This document shows, piece by piece, positions 45,498 through 63,497 of a DNA stretch of 64,000 bases. The DNA lies in contig CP154955.1 in the NCBI GenBank assembly GCA_039621445.1, positions 28,651,471-28,715,470 of the forward strand, read 5' to 3'. The notes beneath the pieces are model-generated. The model ran no database searches and was not told the origin of the DNA. It saw only the letters and a list, made by a program, of their open reading frames with translations. Numbering within the stretch: position 1 is the stretch's first letter; every line of letters starts with the position of its first letter. The position numbers and the translations under genes were made by a program. This stretch comes from Euglena gracilis (lineage: Eukaryota; Euglenida; Euglenophyceae; Euglenales).

Positions 45498-45637
45498 GGG
45501 GTAAGTGTGGGGTGACAGTGGGGGGGAGTGTGGGGTGACAGTGGGGGGGAGTGTGGGGAGTAAGTGTGGGGTGACAGTGGGGGGGAGTGTGGGGGGTAAG
45601 TGTGGGGTGACAGTGGGGGGGGAGTGTGGGGGGGGGG
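45498..45637. repeat. G-rich minisatellite, block on the 3' side of the LINE
   Basis: Five units of the GTGTGGGGTGACAGTG type with G tracts and GTAAGTGTGG variants lie between the hAT-like element and the LINE 3' end. Confidence 0.92.
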
Positions 45638-45733
45638 TTCGGTCGGAGCGGCGAGGGGGGCCTCACCGCGGGGCGCTGTCTAGGCCATGATGACCGTGAT
45701 CATCACGATGCCAAGCGCCCCATCCCTCCTCCA

Positions 45734-47215
45734 TTAGGTCGGTGGACCCTCAGCCGCTCGCCCATGACGGGGTAGCGGGGCCCTCGCAGGTTGCCGCCAA
45801 CAGTCCAAGGTGGACTGACGCTTCGGTGGGGGCACGTCGGCCTCGGCGTCCGGAGACCGCGCCCTAGCTGACGACCTCGGCGGGGCGGGGGGCTTGGCCG
45901 ACACTGCCCGCGCCGGAGGGGCTGTCCGCCGCCTCTTCGCTGGAGCCAGGTCCTCCACTGCTCGAGCCCGCCGATGATCCGCCTCCTCCGCTGGCGCGGT
46001 GACCCGTAAAGACGACAAGAAGTCTTTCCACCGCTGCTGGAACAGCTCGTACCAGGCAGCCGGCTCCCCGGGGGCGGGCGGCACGATCTGCACCGGCCAG
46101 CGCTGGTTGTGGCTGTCCCGCAGGCCAGGTCCCAGGGCGCCGACCACGTCTCGGGGGATCATGTAGTCCCGCAGCTCATCGTCCAGGCCCACCTGGCGGC
46201 GCAGGCGACGGGTGAAGCCCAGGACCAGCGCAGACTCCGAGCTGCCCGCAGTGGATGGGAAGGGCATGCCCTTGTCCACCTCCCACAGCAGCAGAAGCGC
46301 TTTGCTCGGCAGCCCCTGCTCCACCGCCGCCGCCCGCAGGTGGGGGTGGTACCGCAGCCAAGCAGCCAGACCGGCATCCACCTCCTCGATGGTTGCCACG
46401 GGGCGAGGTACCGGACAGGCAGCCAGCTCTCGCTCAGCTCGTCGACGCCAGCGGTCAGCATCCCGATGCACAGTGGGGGTGCGGTTGTACATCCACCGAC
46501 CGCCACCCAATGAGTGCCGCTGGAGGGGGGGGCTCAGGTCCGCGGAGCCCACCAGGTTGGCCAGCGCCTTGGCGAAGCCGGACAGGCGGTGAGCCGGCAA
46601 GGAGCCAGGGGTCGTCGTATAGTGCTCGCCCACCAACTCCTCAAAGAGGTCCAGAAAGACCTCCGAACGGCAGCCGCGGCTGGCGGGGCAGACCACAGTG
46701 TGCTCCCGCAGCAAGACGACCAGGCGCGACTGCAACCAACGCCGCCGGGGGCTACCGCACGGGGGGGCCTGCGGGGGACCGGCTGGTGCCAGCGGGGCCG
46801 GGGGGCGCTGGCGCTGCTGAAGCTCCCGGGACCGCAGCTCGGGGACACTGAGGCGCAGCTCTGGGGGCAATGCACACGAGGAGCTGCTCGCCGCCGCGGC
46901 CGGGGACACGACTGGGGGGACCGCCGGGGGCTGGTCGGAGGGCGTGTCGACCAGCATCGGGGAGGTGGCCATGAGCTCACCACGACGGCGAAGGAGTTCT
47001 GCCGTGCGCTCAGCCAGGGCCACGTGCAACGCGAGCATGAACCGCGTCGCATCCGCCGCCGGGAGAGCGTGATGGTGCAGCACGGTGGAGGGGACCAGCG
47101 CCGCCAGCAGGGGGAGGCAGTGCGCCGTCAGCCATGCCAGTGAAGGGGGCGGCACACTCAGCTTCGAGGTAGCGCTGGCCAGCGCCCACACATCCAGCAG
47201 GGCCGGGAGGGGGGG
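45734..47215 (-). pseudogene. LINE ORF2 C-terminal extension, in the shifted frame
   Basis: After the C-tract shift the protein continues for about 490 residues: PALLDVWALASATSKLSVPP, SLAWLTAHCLPLLAALVPST, then ADATRFMLALHVALAERTAE. A Gly/Trp-containing region follows (RHSLGGGRWMYNRTPTVHRD, QVGLDDELRDYMIPRDVVGA, AWYELFQQRWKDFLSSLRVT). The end is basic and disordered with PPPKRQSTLDCWRQP, a PIP-box-like sequence, before the stop at 45734-45736. The role of the extension is unknown. Apart from the one shift the frame is free of stops, which suggests a recent insertion or a homopolymer miscount. Confidence 0.75.
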
Positions 47216-48813
47216 GGGGCAGCGCCGGTAGCCGGACAGCCCGTCAGCACGTGGGCGTCGTCCTCCACCTCCACCCCGTAGCACAGGCAGACAGGTGACA
47301 CCACGCCGCCGATGCCGTGCCGCGCCAGACGCTCCCGCGTAGCGAGACAGCCGCCACGGACACGGGCGACCCACTTGATCACCCGCGGGGCCACCTTGTG
47401 CACGAAGCCGCCGGACTGGACCACCGGCCGGCGGAAGATGGTGGTGGAGGAGGCCCAGTCGAAGTCCAAACCCACGGGGAACAGGAGGTCCAGCCGGGGG
47501 CGAGGTCCCTTGGAAGACCACAGTCGCCGACAACGTCGCCACCAGGCCACCGGGAAAGAGGAGGGGACGCTGAGCACCACCGCGCCATCCCCATCCAACA
47601 GCACGACCGGGTCGCCCGCCGGACCCAGCATCGGGACGTCCTCCGGGGGCCGGACAGATGGTGAGGTCGTCCCCGCCGCCGCTTGCTTGGCCAGGGCATC
47701 AGCAGCATCATTGCCCACCGCCTTTGACAGCCCGCGCTGGACCCCACGGTCGTCATGAGCCCGCACCTTCTCCAGCGTCACGGGCAGGATACACGCCGCG
47801 GCGGCTGCCAGCGCCCGACGCACTTCCACCCGATCCGGGCAGCGTAGCCGATGCGTCTCCGGCATCGAGCCCCAGCCACGGAGGAGCTGCAGTGCGCACA
47901 GCGAGTCGGTGAGGACCTGAGTAGGCTGCAAGCCCAACGCCAGCTCCAGGGCGAGCAGCTCACAATGGGTGCTGCTGCGCGGTGCGGGGATGTGGAGCAG
48001 CAGGGACTCGCCATCCACCGGACACCATACCGCGGCACCTCCCCCTCCAGCGGAGACCGAGCCGTCCGTGAACACAGCCTGCTCATGGGGGTCGTTGATG
48101 TCGTCTGGGGACAGCAAGGACGTGGCCGCCAGCGACAGCTCTGGGAGCAGCCGTGGCCAGGACGCGGAACGGCTGCACTGCGCGTTCCGCTTGATGGACC
48201 AGCCCACCGCCGCCAGAGCAGACCGCAGCGCCAGGGAGGGCTCGCGCCACACCATAGAAGGGCAGGCCACAGCCCGGTGGATGACGCTCGCGATGCCCTC
48301 GCCGTTCGCCAGGAGGTGCAGCCAGCGCAGTTGGAGCAGGCGGGCGAAGGCCATGGGGTGCAGCGGCGCGGAGTCCCCCAGCGGCCAGCCCAGCGCCACC
48401 TCCGGGGCGTTCCAGGCATTCAGCTCCAGCGGCGGCTTGGTGCACACAGCAGCCTTCGCCGCAGCCACCAGCGGGGCCAGCTGTGTGGCCGTGACGTTGC
48501 GCAGCTCACAGCCGTAGAGGGCCTTGGGCAGCACCGTCGTCCGCCACAGGACCGCGTTCAGCGCAGCGGGCAGCGGGAGGCAGCGCAGTCGTTGAGCAGC
48601 GGACAGCGCCTTGTCCAACCGGGGAAGCCAGTGCGCAGAGTCGCCGATCCGGTTGGGCAGACCCAGCTCCACCCTGACGAAGCCGAACTCGGCAGTGGTC
48701 ATGACGGAGGAGTCGCCGATGGACACGGCCAGCCCAGGGCCCAGCGTGGACCAGACTTGGACCTTCGTGACCTTCACGCCCAGCAAAGCGCACCACTCCA
48801 GGTACGCCGCGAT
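47158..48813 (-). pseudogene. LINE ORF2 fragment: RT end, RNase H, zinc knuckle
   Basis: The frame opens at the truncation point with AAYLEWCALLGVKVTKVQVW, a post-palm reverse transcriptase segment. RNase H follows, with its acidic residues in FTDGSVSAGGGGAAVW, HCELLALELALGL, VLTDSLCALQLL and GNDAADALAKQ, plus RAHDDRG. The C-terminal knuckle CLCYGVEVEDDAHVLTGC fits the C-x-C..H..C pattern of I-like non-LTR elements. At a G10 run (about 47210-47219; C on the coding strand) the frame must change to continue. The element is dead because its 5' part is gone, although the RNase H residues look intact. Methionines upstream of 48813 come from the minisatellite. Confidence 0.88.
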
Positions 48814-48945
48814 GTGGGGGGGGAGTGTGGAGGGGAGTGTGGGGTGACAGTGGGGGGGAGTGTGGGGGGTAAGTGTGGGGTGACAGTGGGGGGGGGGGAG
48901 TGTGGGGTGACAGTGGGGGGGAGTGTGGTACCCCACAGTATTGTG
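48814..48945. repeat. G-rich minisatellite, block on the 5' side of the LINE
   Basis: Units of GTGTGGGGTGACAGTG with G tracts continue past the LINE truncation point and end near GGTACCCCACAGTATTGTGG. Confidence 0.92.
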
Positions 48946-49417
48946 GGGTATTGTGGGGGCTCCACTTTACGCCATCTCTCTTAGTTTCTTAGCCTCTAGG
49001 TTTTTGGAAAAGTGTTGACAATTTTTTTTAATTCGCGCTCTTTTATGCCAAATTTGCACAAAAGTTGATGAATGGCATTCACCACAATGAGCCTCTTTGA
49101 ATGATATGCAATCAAGAAATGTTTGCAGGAGTAGGTGATTTGTAGCACCAGAAAGTCGTTTAATTTGATGATGTTCCAAGAAGCTTGCCTTGCATTTGCC
49201 TCCATTCCATATGTTGCATGGCTTGTTTGCATTCCTTTTCCAAAGGGGGGGGGGGACCAAAAATGGAACCATGCAACTAACAACCCCCCAGATGTTTCAA
49301 AATGTCAGCATGGCACCAAACAGTATGCCCGCTCATACACATTCACCCGTGTGTATGTGCATTTCTGCTCGTGGCACAGCTATTTTTTTGATGAGCCCCT
49401 CAAACGCCACCAGAACT
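48946..49417. other. Intergenic stretch before the OTU gene
   Basis: AT-rich single-copy sequence with a G tract at 49245-49253. No exon is recognised. The OTU gene promoter may lie here. Confidence 0.45.
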
Positions 49418-57105
<7,688 letters not shown>

Positions 57106-58853
57106 CTGGGTTATTGTGGGAGGTGCTGTTGGAAGAGAAGAGGTGGCAGATATGTTGTTGGCAAGCAAATTCTAATAATGTTGTGTTTCATCCACATTCC
57201 GGACAAAAATGATAGGAAACAAAAATGACGGGGAGAAAAAGGAGGGGAAATTTTTTATTTTTTGGGGGAAAGCAACGAGATAGGAAAATTGAATTTTCCA
57301 AAGGAAATTGGTGGTAATTTTTCTTTCTTGTGGTTTAAATTTTCAGTAAAAGAGCAAATTGAGAATTCCAAAAAAGATGTCGGATAAAAGAAAAAAATGT
57401 AGAATAAGTCTGCATCATAGAATGTGTCACACCCTGGTGTGGTTTCTTCTGGCAGGGCACGATAGTGCGCTCATTCTGTGTCGTCCGTCACACCGTCACA
57501 CCGTCACACGCGCGCCTGCCTTGGCAAGTTCCATGCAAAGTCCATTTTTTCTTTGTTTTGTTCCAAGGACCGACCCAGAACTGAATGGACATCGGGAGCC
57601 CAATGGAGGGTGGGTGGGGAGTCGACCCCCCCCCTCACCACTCCGCTTTTTTTCAGGGTCGCAATTTTTGAAGTCAGGTTTTTTTCTTCGGTGTCGAAGG
57701 AGTTTTCTTGGAACAGTGCAGTCGAACCCTGTCCTCTCCGGAGACCTGGAGACCTGTCCTCTCTCATCCGTCAATACCACCCAAAATGGTTGGAACCACT
57801 GAAAACACAATTTCTTCCTGACCACATCACAGAGTAGCTCAACCAGACACAACCCCAGAACACCTACCAGGGGGGGAATCATCAGTGGCCAAAAGCTTAG
57901 ACGGCCTTAAAGGCACTTAAGGGTTTTTTTCAAATTTGGGCGCAGGTGCGACCGAGGACACTAGATGCAATTTTACGTCCGCGGTTTCGGGGGTGGCCGT
58001 GCTTGAAACCCCGACCAGTGAAAACCTGAATTACTTTATGTCCCACCAAAAAAAAACTGTCCGTGGTAAAAACCCCGGAAAACCACTGGAACGGGACATT
58101 TTTTGGACCCCCCCGCAACCTGTCCGGTGTCTGCGCCTGCCGAGGGCCAAAACGCCAGCAGAGGACGAAAAAAACAAAAAACTCACCACCGGCTGGGGCC
58201 CACAGGCCCGAGCACCCACCACCCGGGGGACAACCAGAAAAGAGAGGCCCACCGCCCCCGGGTCGTGCGCACCTGCGACCGAGGACCGCCCACCCCGTTG
58301 TGTTCTTGCGCCTCGCACCTACTGGGCACTGACCCCCACCCCCCTCGCTTTGCCTTTGGGAACGCAACAGAAGGTGTGTCACGGCGAAGGCAGGTACCAG
58401 GGTGCAGGGTACGGGAGGGAGGGCAGGTCCAGGGGGGAGAGGGGGAAGGTCCAGGGGGAAGGAGGGGCTGCCGAAGGCAGCAGGGCGGGCCGGGGCACTC
58501 CAACACAAGAGGGGCTGGCACGAGAGGGGGGTGCATCGCCACGAGAGGGGAGCCACGACACGGGTGAGAGGGGGGAGGGGGAATGGTCTTTCACCCGAGT
58601 GTCCCGGCCGACACAGTGGATGGTGTGCAGAGGTTCCGGGAAGTGTGACAAGGGTGACAGAGGTGACAGGGTGAAAGCGCCGCCGCGCCGCCTCGCCGCC
58701 CCGCCGAGCCCGCCCGGACTCCACGCCGCGCTGCACCTGCGCAGGTCACCCGCCGTCCTGTGCCAGTGTTTTGGGGTGGGGCGGAAGGGGATGGGGTGTG
58801 CGTGAGGACCGGACCAGCCACCCAACCCCAACCCTGCGTGTTCTAGACCCTAG
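57106..58853. other. Stretch between convergent genes
   Basis: It lies between the last OTU exon (+) and the Pro/Ala-rich end of the minus-strand gene. Copies of the GCGCANNTGCG motif extended by ACCGAGGA occur at 57940 and 58266. A triple CACACCGTCACACCGTCACA run lies near 57490. Long minus-strand frames at 57930-58736 are proline/glycine-rich without domain features and are not annotated as genes. Confidence 0.45.
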
Positions 58854-61800
58854 CTAGCACCGGGTGTGTGGGGGTGCGTGCGCAGGTGCGCGCGTCTGTG
58901 CGAGAGGGGGCTGCACGATTCTGCCACTGAAAGGAGGGGCCCCGCCCCCCGCAAAGGACACGAGAGGGGATTCCGTCGCGCGCATGTGCGACCGAGGGAA
59001 GGGGGGAGCCGTTTGCCGGCGCCTCGGGCGGCTTGAAACCCCGGCCCCTGGCCAGCCCTTCGCCGGTGGCTTCGCCAGCCGCTGCGCCAGCGCTGCTGCC
59101 GCCGGGGTGACCGCCGCGGGCTTGGGCTTGGCCGCGGGCGGGAGGAGGCTGGTGGCGCGGGGGGGCGGAGGCAGGCTGGCGGGCTGGGGCGCTGCTGCGG
59201 GCGGGACGTCTGCGGGCAGCGCTGGGGGCGGCGGGAGGAGGGACCACACGGGTGGGGGCGGGGCCGCGGGGGCTGCGGGTTGGGGGGCCTTCCGGGGTGG
59301 GTTCCAGGGCTTCTTCAGGTAGGCGGCCTGGGGCGTGGTCTCCGGCGTGGGGGTGGCCAGGGCGCGGTGGGAGGGGAGCGTCGGGGCCTGGGGCTTGGCG
59401 GGCTTGGGCCGGGGGTCTGGCTTTGACCAGGGGGTGGTGGGCTTGGGGGGCAGCTTGGGGGCGGCCTCGGGGCTGGACTGGGAGAGCTCTTCCGCGGACG
59501 GGAGGGGCGGGGTGGGGCGCAGGGGCGGGCCGGGGCGGGCGCACGTCTTCACGACGCCGGGTCGCTCTTGCGGACCACCCTGTGTTTGGAGGGTGGGGTC
59601 GGGGGAGAGGAGCCAGGGTCAGGGAGGGGGTCACGGGGGCAGGAGAAGGGGATGAGGGGGGTGTCCCCGCCCGCGGGGGGTGGGTTCAGGGCTGTGTCCT
59701 CCATGGGGTCGACCCGGTCGCGTGGCCGCTGCGGCGAAGGGGGCTCCGGCTGGTGGGGGGTCGTGGCTTCGGGCGCGGCCGCGCTGGACGGGCTGGAGGA
59801 GGGGGTCTCGGAGGTGGGGGGCCGCGGGCGCTGCTGGGCGGGTGAGGCGGCTCCGGCACTGCTGGCGCTGACGCTGGGGCTGGGGGCCGCGCTGCGGGGC
59901 TGCTTACGCGGGGGCTGGGGGGTCTCCGAGGGCGGCAGGGAGTCGGTGATGCCGAAGACCACCCGGGTGACGCTGAAGTCCTCCGGCTCCCCCTCACTCA
60001 CCGCCTCCTCGTGCGCAGCTGCGCCCAGCTCCTCCACCTGGCGCCGCCTCTCCCTCCGGGGGCTTCTTCTGCGGGGGCTGCTGGGGGACCGGGGGGTTCC
60101 TCCTCAGGCGCAGGTGCGCCCGCCGCCGCCTCGCCTTCGCCGCCCCCCTCCGCCTCCCCGCCTTCTTCCCCTGCTTCGCCTGCGGCCTCCTCCCCTTCGC
60201 CGCCGCCCTCCCCTTCGTCGCCGCCCTCGCCCTCGCCTTCGCCGCCCCAGCCGACGCCCTCGTCACCACCACCGCCGGCGTCACCGCCCTCGCCCCCTCC
60301 GCCGTCGCCACCGCCGCCGCTCCGCTGGGGGCTCTCCTCCACCTCCACCTCCTCCGCGAGGCTGCTGGACTCCTCCCCCTCCCCGTCGCTGCTGCTGGAC
60401 TCCTCGCTGCTGCTGACCGTGACCGGCGGTGCGCCGCTTCACCTCTTTCCCCTTGGCCTGGCGGTGGGGCGCAGGTGCGCCCGCCTTGGGCTTGGACGGC
60501 TTCCTCTTCGCCTTGGGCTTGGCGCCTCCAGGGCGCTCCTTCGCCGCCGCCTCCCGGACGGCCTGTCGCTCGGCCTTCTCCTTCGCCTTCTGCTTCGCGG
60601 CCCGCGCCTTGGCCTTGCGGTCCCGCTCCCGGCGCTTCTTGTTCTCCTCCCGGTTGACCCGCTCTAGCTTGCGGGCGTCCTCCTTCGCCTTCTCCCACTC
60701 CAGCTTCCGCTGGATCTCCGGGACGGTCCGCACCAGCTCCAGGCTGAGGCTCTTCTCCAGGAACTGCTCCAGGTCCTCGAAGAGGTCCTCGTCCACCGGG
60801 CACTGGTCGGCCCCCGCGTCCGCCGCCTTGTGGGCCACCGCCTCCATGTCCACCGCCTCCCCGTCCACCGCCACCACCATGTTCAGGGGCCGCGTGCCCC
60901 ACGCCAGGCAGTGGCCTACCAGCTCCGCGTCCTCCGTCTGCACGAACACGAAGTCCTCCGGGGTGAAGTCGCGGACGACCCTCTGGGCGGCCCAGCGCAG
61001 TACGTACCAGTGCAGCACGTCGAAGTCGGCGGCCGAGGTGATCTCGTCCCACATCACCACCGGCGCGACCTACGAGTGCGGGGGCGAAAAAGGGAGGATG
61101 GTGTGCGACAGGCGCAGGTGCGCAGGGCAAGCCACGCAACACAAGCCGTGCCAAAGCCACGCCCAGCAGGCAACCAAAACCCAAGCCCGGAGAAGTGTGA
61201 GGAAGGGGGGTGGGTGTCGCGCGCAGGTGCGCCCCACTTGCTCCGGACGCAGCGGAACGCAAAAAAAATCCCCCGGGCGCAGGTGCGCCCGAGGGACTTG
61301 GGTCTTCCCAACGCCGACCGGACCGGGAGGGGGGATCCACACCCGCGTGAGGTCCACCCCGCCGGAGTGGAGGATGGTCAGCTGCCGCTTCGCCAGCGCG
61401 CTGCGGCTCGCGCCAATCTGCCGCACCGTGGTCTCCCGGACCCACACGTCGATGTCCCGCCGCTGGCGCTCCTCCACGCGGCCCTGGATCGTGGCGACCG
61501 CCGCAGCGACGTGCCCCGGCCGCCCCCACACGAACACGGGGACGGTCTCGACCAGCCCCCAGGCCTGGGGGCAGAGCTGCTGCGCCGGCTCCGGGGGCGG
61601 CTGCGCCAGCAGGAAGGCCGCCCAGATGCGGCACGCCGCTGCCATCGCCGGCAGGTCCCCGGGTACAGGAAGGCCCGGCTCCGGCCCTCCTCGCCGACGG
61701 GGACTTCAGCGCCGCCACGTTCGGCACCGCCCGCACCTCCGGCATCTGGCGCGTCTGCGCCACCAGCTTCCGCGCCGCGTCCCACTTCGACTCCACCCAC

Positions 61801-62889
61801 ACCGGCGCCGCGATGAGGGAGTCCCAACCGGGGGCCTCGCTCGCCGGCGTCCACCGCCACCCGCCCAGCCGCACCGTCAGCGCCTGGGTGGGGACCGCCG
61901 CCACGAACCGCGCCTTGGCGACGTGGTCCGCGACTGCGAGGCAGTGCGAGGGGTGGGGGGGAGGCAGGGTGGATGGAGACAAGAGGGTGTGTACGACGCG
62001 CGCAGGTGCGCACGCCATTGGAGTTTGCTGAGAGAGCTATTGGTGCGCAGGTGCGCGCGAGGTGACACACAGAGCCAACCCCTTGTGCAAAAACCACCAC
62101 GGCTGTCAAGGGGGTGGGGAGCATTCGGATTTGGGGGGCGATGAAGGGGTTGACCTCGCGGGGTGTCGTGCCGCAGCACCTTCGCCCGGACGACCCGCAG
62201 GACCGGGGGGTACTCCTCCCGGCGCGCCGCGTACTCCGTCCGCAGGCGCTGCAGCGCGCTGACCACGTGCTGCCCTCCGATGACCACGTATTTGGCGCCT
62301 ACGAGGGGAGGGGCGGGGGGTGGGGCACGGAGACGGCACACGCCTCCCAGCCACGGTGTGCAAGGGGAGGGGGGGGGTGTCAAGCGCAGGTGCGCACGCA
62401 TCTGACACAGGCGTTCAGGATTTGAAAAAAAGCGTGCCCAAAGGGAGGGGCACATGGGGCGACGCGCGCAGGTGCGCGCCAAAACCCAACGACCCGCACC
62501 ACAGGGAACATACCCAGCGGGTCCGCCGCCCACACCACCACCTCCACGGGGTGGTCGGGTGGGTTCACCACCAGGGCGTTGTACTTCTCCTCCACCGCCG
62601 CCTGCCGGACGGGACGTATCTGTCCCTTGGTCAGGTCCTCGTCGATGAGGAGGCAGCCGACGGCGAGGTCCCGCCAGCCTTCGACGAAGCGCCGCACGTC
62701 CTCCACCCCCGACGGGACGAGGGGCTGGGGGCGCTTGCGCTTGCGCTCCTTCTCCTTCTCCTTCCCCTTCTCCTTCCTCTCTGTCCGCTCCGCCTCCTCC
62801 GCCGGGACCCCGGCCTGCGGGCCCCCGGCCGCCGCGGACCCCTCAGCGGGGGGGGGGCCTCCCCCCCCTCCTCCATCACATGGTGCAAA
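58854..62889 (-). CDS. Protein with a ParB-like segment, lysine-rich and acidic regions
   Basis: On the minus strand, exon 62889-62514 reads VEDVRRFVEGWRDLAVGCLL, then DEDLTKGQIRPVRQ. 62298-62155 continues in phase with KYVVIGGQHVVSALQRLRTE. 61933-61343 begins VADHVAKARFVAAVPTQALT, and 61069 to about 60281 begins APVVMWDEITSAADFDVLHW and becomes Lys/Glu-rich (EENKKRRERDRKAKARAAKQ). Acidic Ser/Glu, Gly/Glu and Pro-rich frames follow to about 58854, including EDFSVTRVVFGITDSLPPSE. The IRP..GGQH..A order recalls the ParB/Srx-type N-terminal fold, where GGQH would stand for the phosphate-binding box. Function is unknown; nucleic-acid or nucleotide binding is inferred. Frames change at a C/G tract near 62850, near 61660, and in the low-complexity tail, so the model is incomplete. 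Confidence 0.6.
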
Positions 62890-63497
62890 ACCTGGGCAGG
62901 GAGAGGGCACACATTTTTTTCATTTGGGGAATCTGGGCGATGGCACAATCGGAATGTCGATTTCTGGTGGGGGGTGCCAAACCCCCCGCCGCCGGGCCCG
63001 CCCCCCTTGTCCGCACCCCCCCGCCTGGTGGAGGAAGACTGCCCAGGCCAAAAGCCCCAGGATCCGCCGGAACACCCCCCCAAACTGCCGAAAACACGGA
63101 CTTTCACAGTGAACGTCCGCCGAATTGGGATCCCGGTCCGTTTTGACCGCCTACAACCGGATCCGAAGTTTTGGGAAGTTGTGAGGTCTTATCGGAGGAG
63201 ACAACCCCAGAATACAGAACGGACTCACAAAAGTCTTTAAGTCGCGGATTTCGATCGCGAGCCCGGAGATTCCGACCCCCGCCGTCCGGGGTGCGAACTC
63301 TCCATTCCGGGCACCGTTGGGTCCGGCGACCGGGGGCGGGGTATTCTAGCAATCAAGGGCTATCCGCGCCATCTTTCAGAATCAAAAACTACGCACTGTT
63401 GGAGAAACACAAAAAAACGGAGACAGGCAGCACCTCCCCAGGGTTGGAAGTCCGGGGCCGCGCCACTCCCCGCCCCCGCCGCAGACCCGCCGCGTCC
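62890..63497. other. Non-coding stretch, intron or intergenic
   Basis: It lies between the acceptor of the exon at 62889 and the exon at the window edge. It holds mixed sequence with C tracts. No exon is supported, and the E-box palindrome is absent here. Confidence 0.4.

Larger units (their letters stand above)
45638..48813 (-). mobile_element. 5'-truncated non-LTR retrotransposon (LINE)
   Basis: On the minus strand an about 3.18-kb element runs from 48813 (5' truncation) to 45638. It keeps the end of the reverse transcriptase region, an RNase H domain, a C-terminal zinc knuckle and a long C-terminal extension. The catalytic palm of the reverse transcriptase is missing. Both flanks are the same G-rich minisatellite, so a target-site duplication cannot be separated from the repeat. 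The short 3' tail has no poly(A). Truncation at the 5' end is typical of target-primed reverse transcription. Confidence 0.9.

Noticed and set aside
46109-48984. Plus-strand Gln/Arg-rich frames across the LINE
   Set aside because: They are antisense to the RNase H and C-terminal reading, which carries the conserved residues.
57930-58736. 268-codon minus-strand open frame
   Set aside because: Pro/Gly/Cys-rich with no domain, and it crosses the regulatory-type motif copies. Likely a non-coding GC-rich artefact between convergent genes.
60429-62144. 571-codon open frame on the plus strand opposite the ParB-like gene
   Set aside because: It is Arg/Ser/Thr-rich and runs through the introns and exons of the minus-strand gene without domain features. 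High GC content explains its openness.
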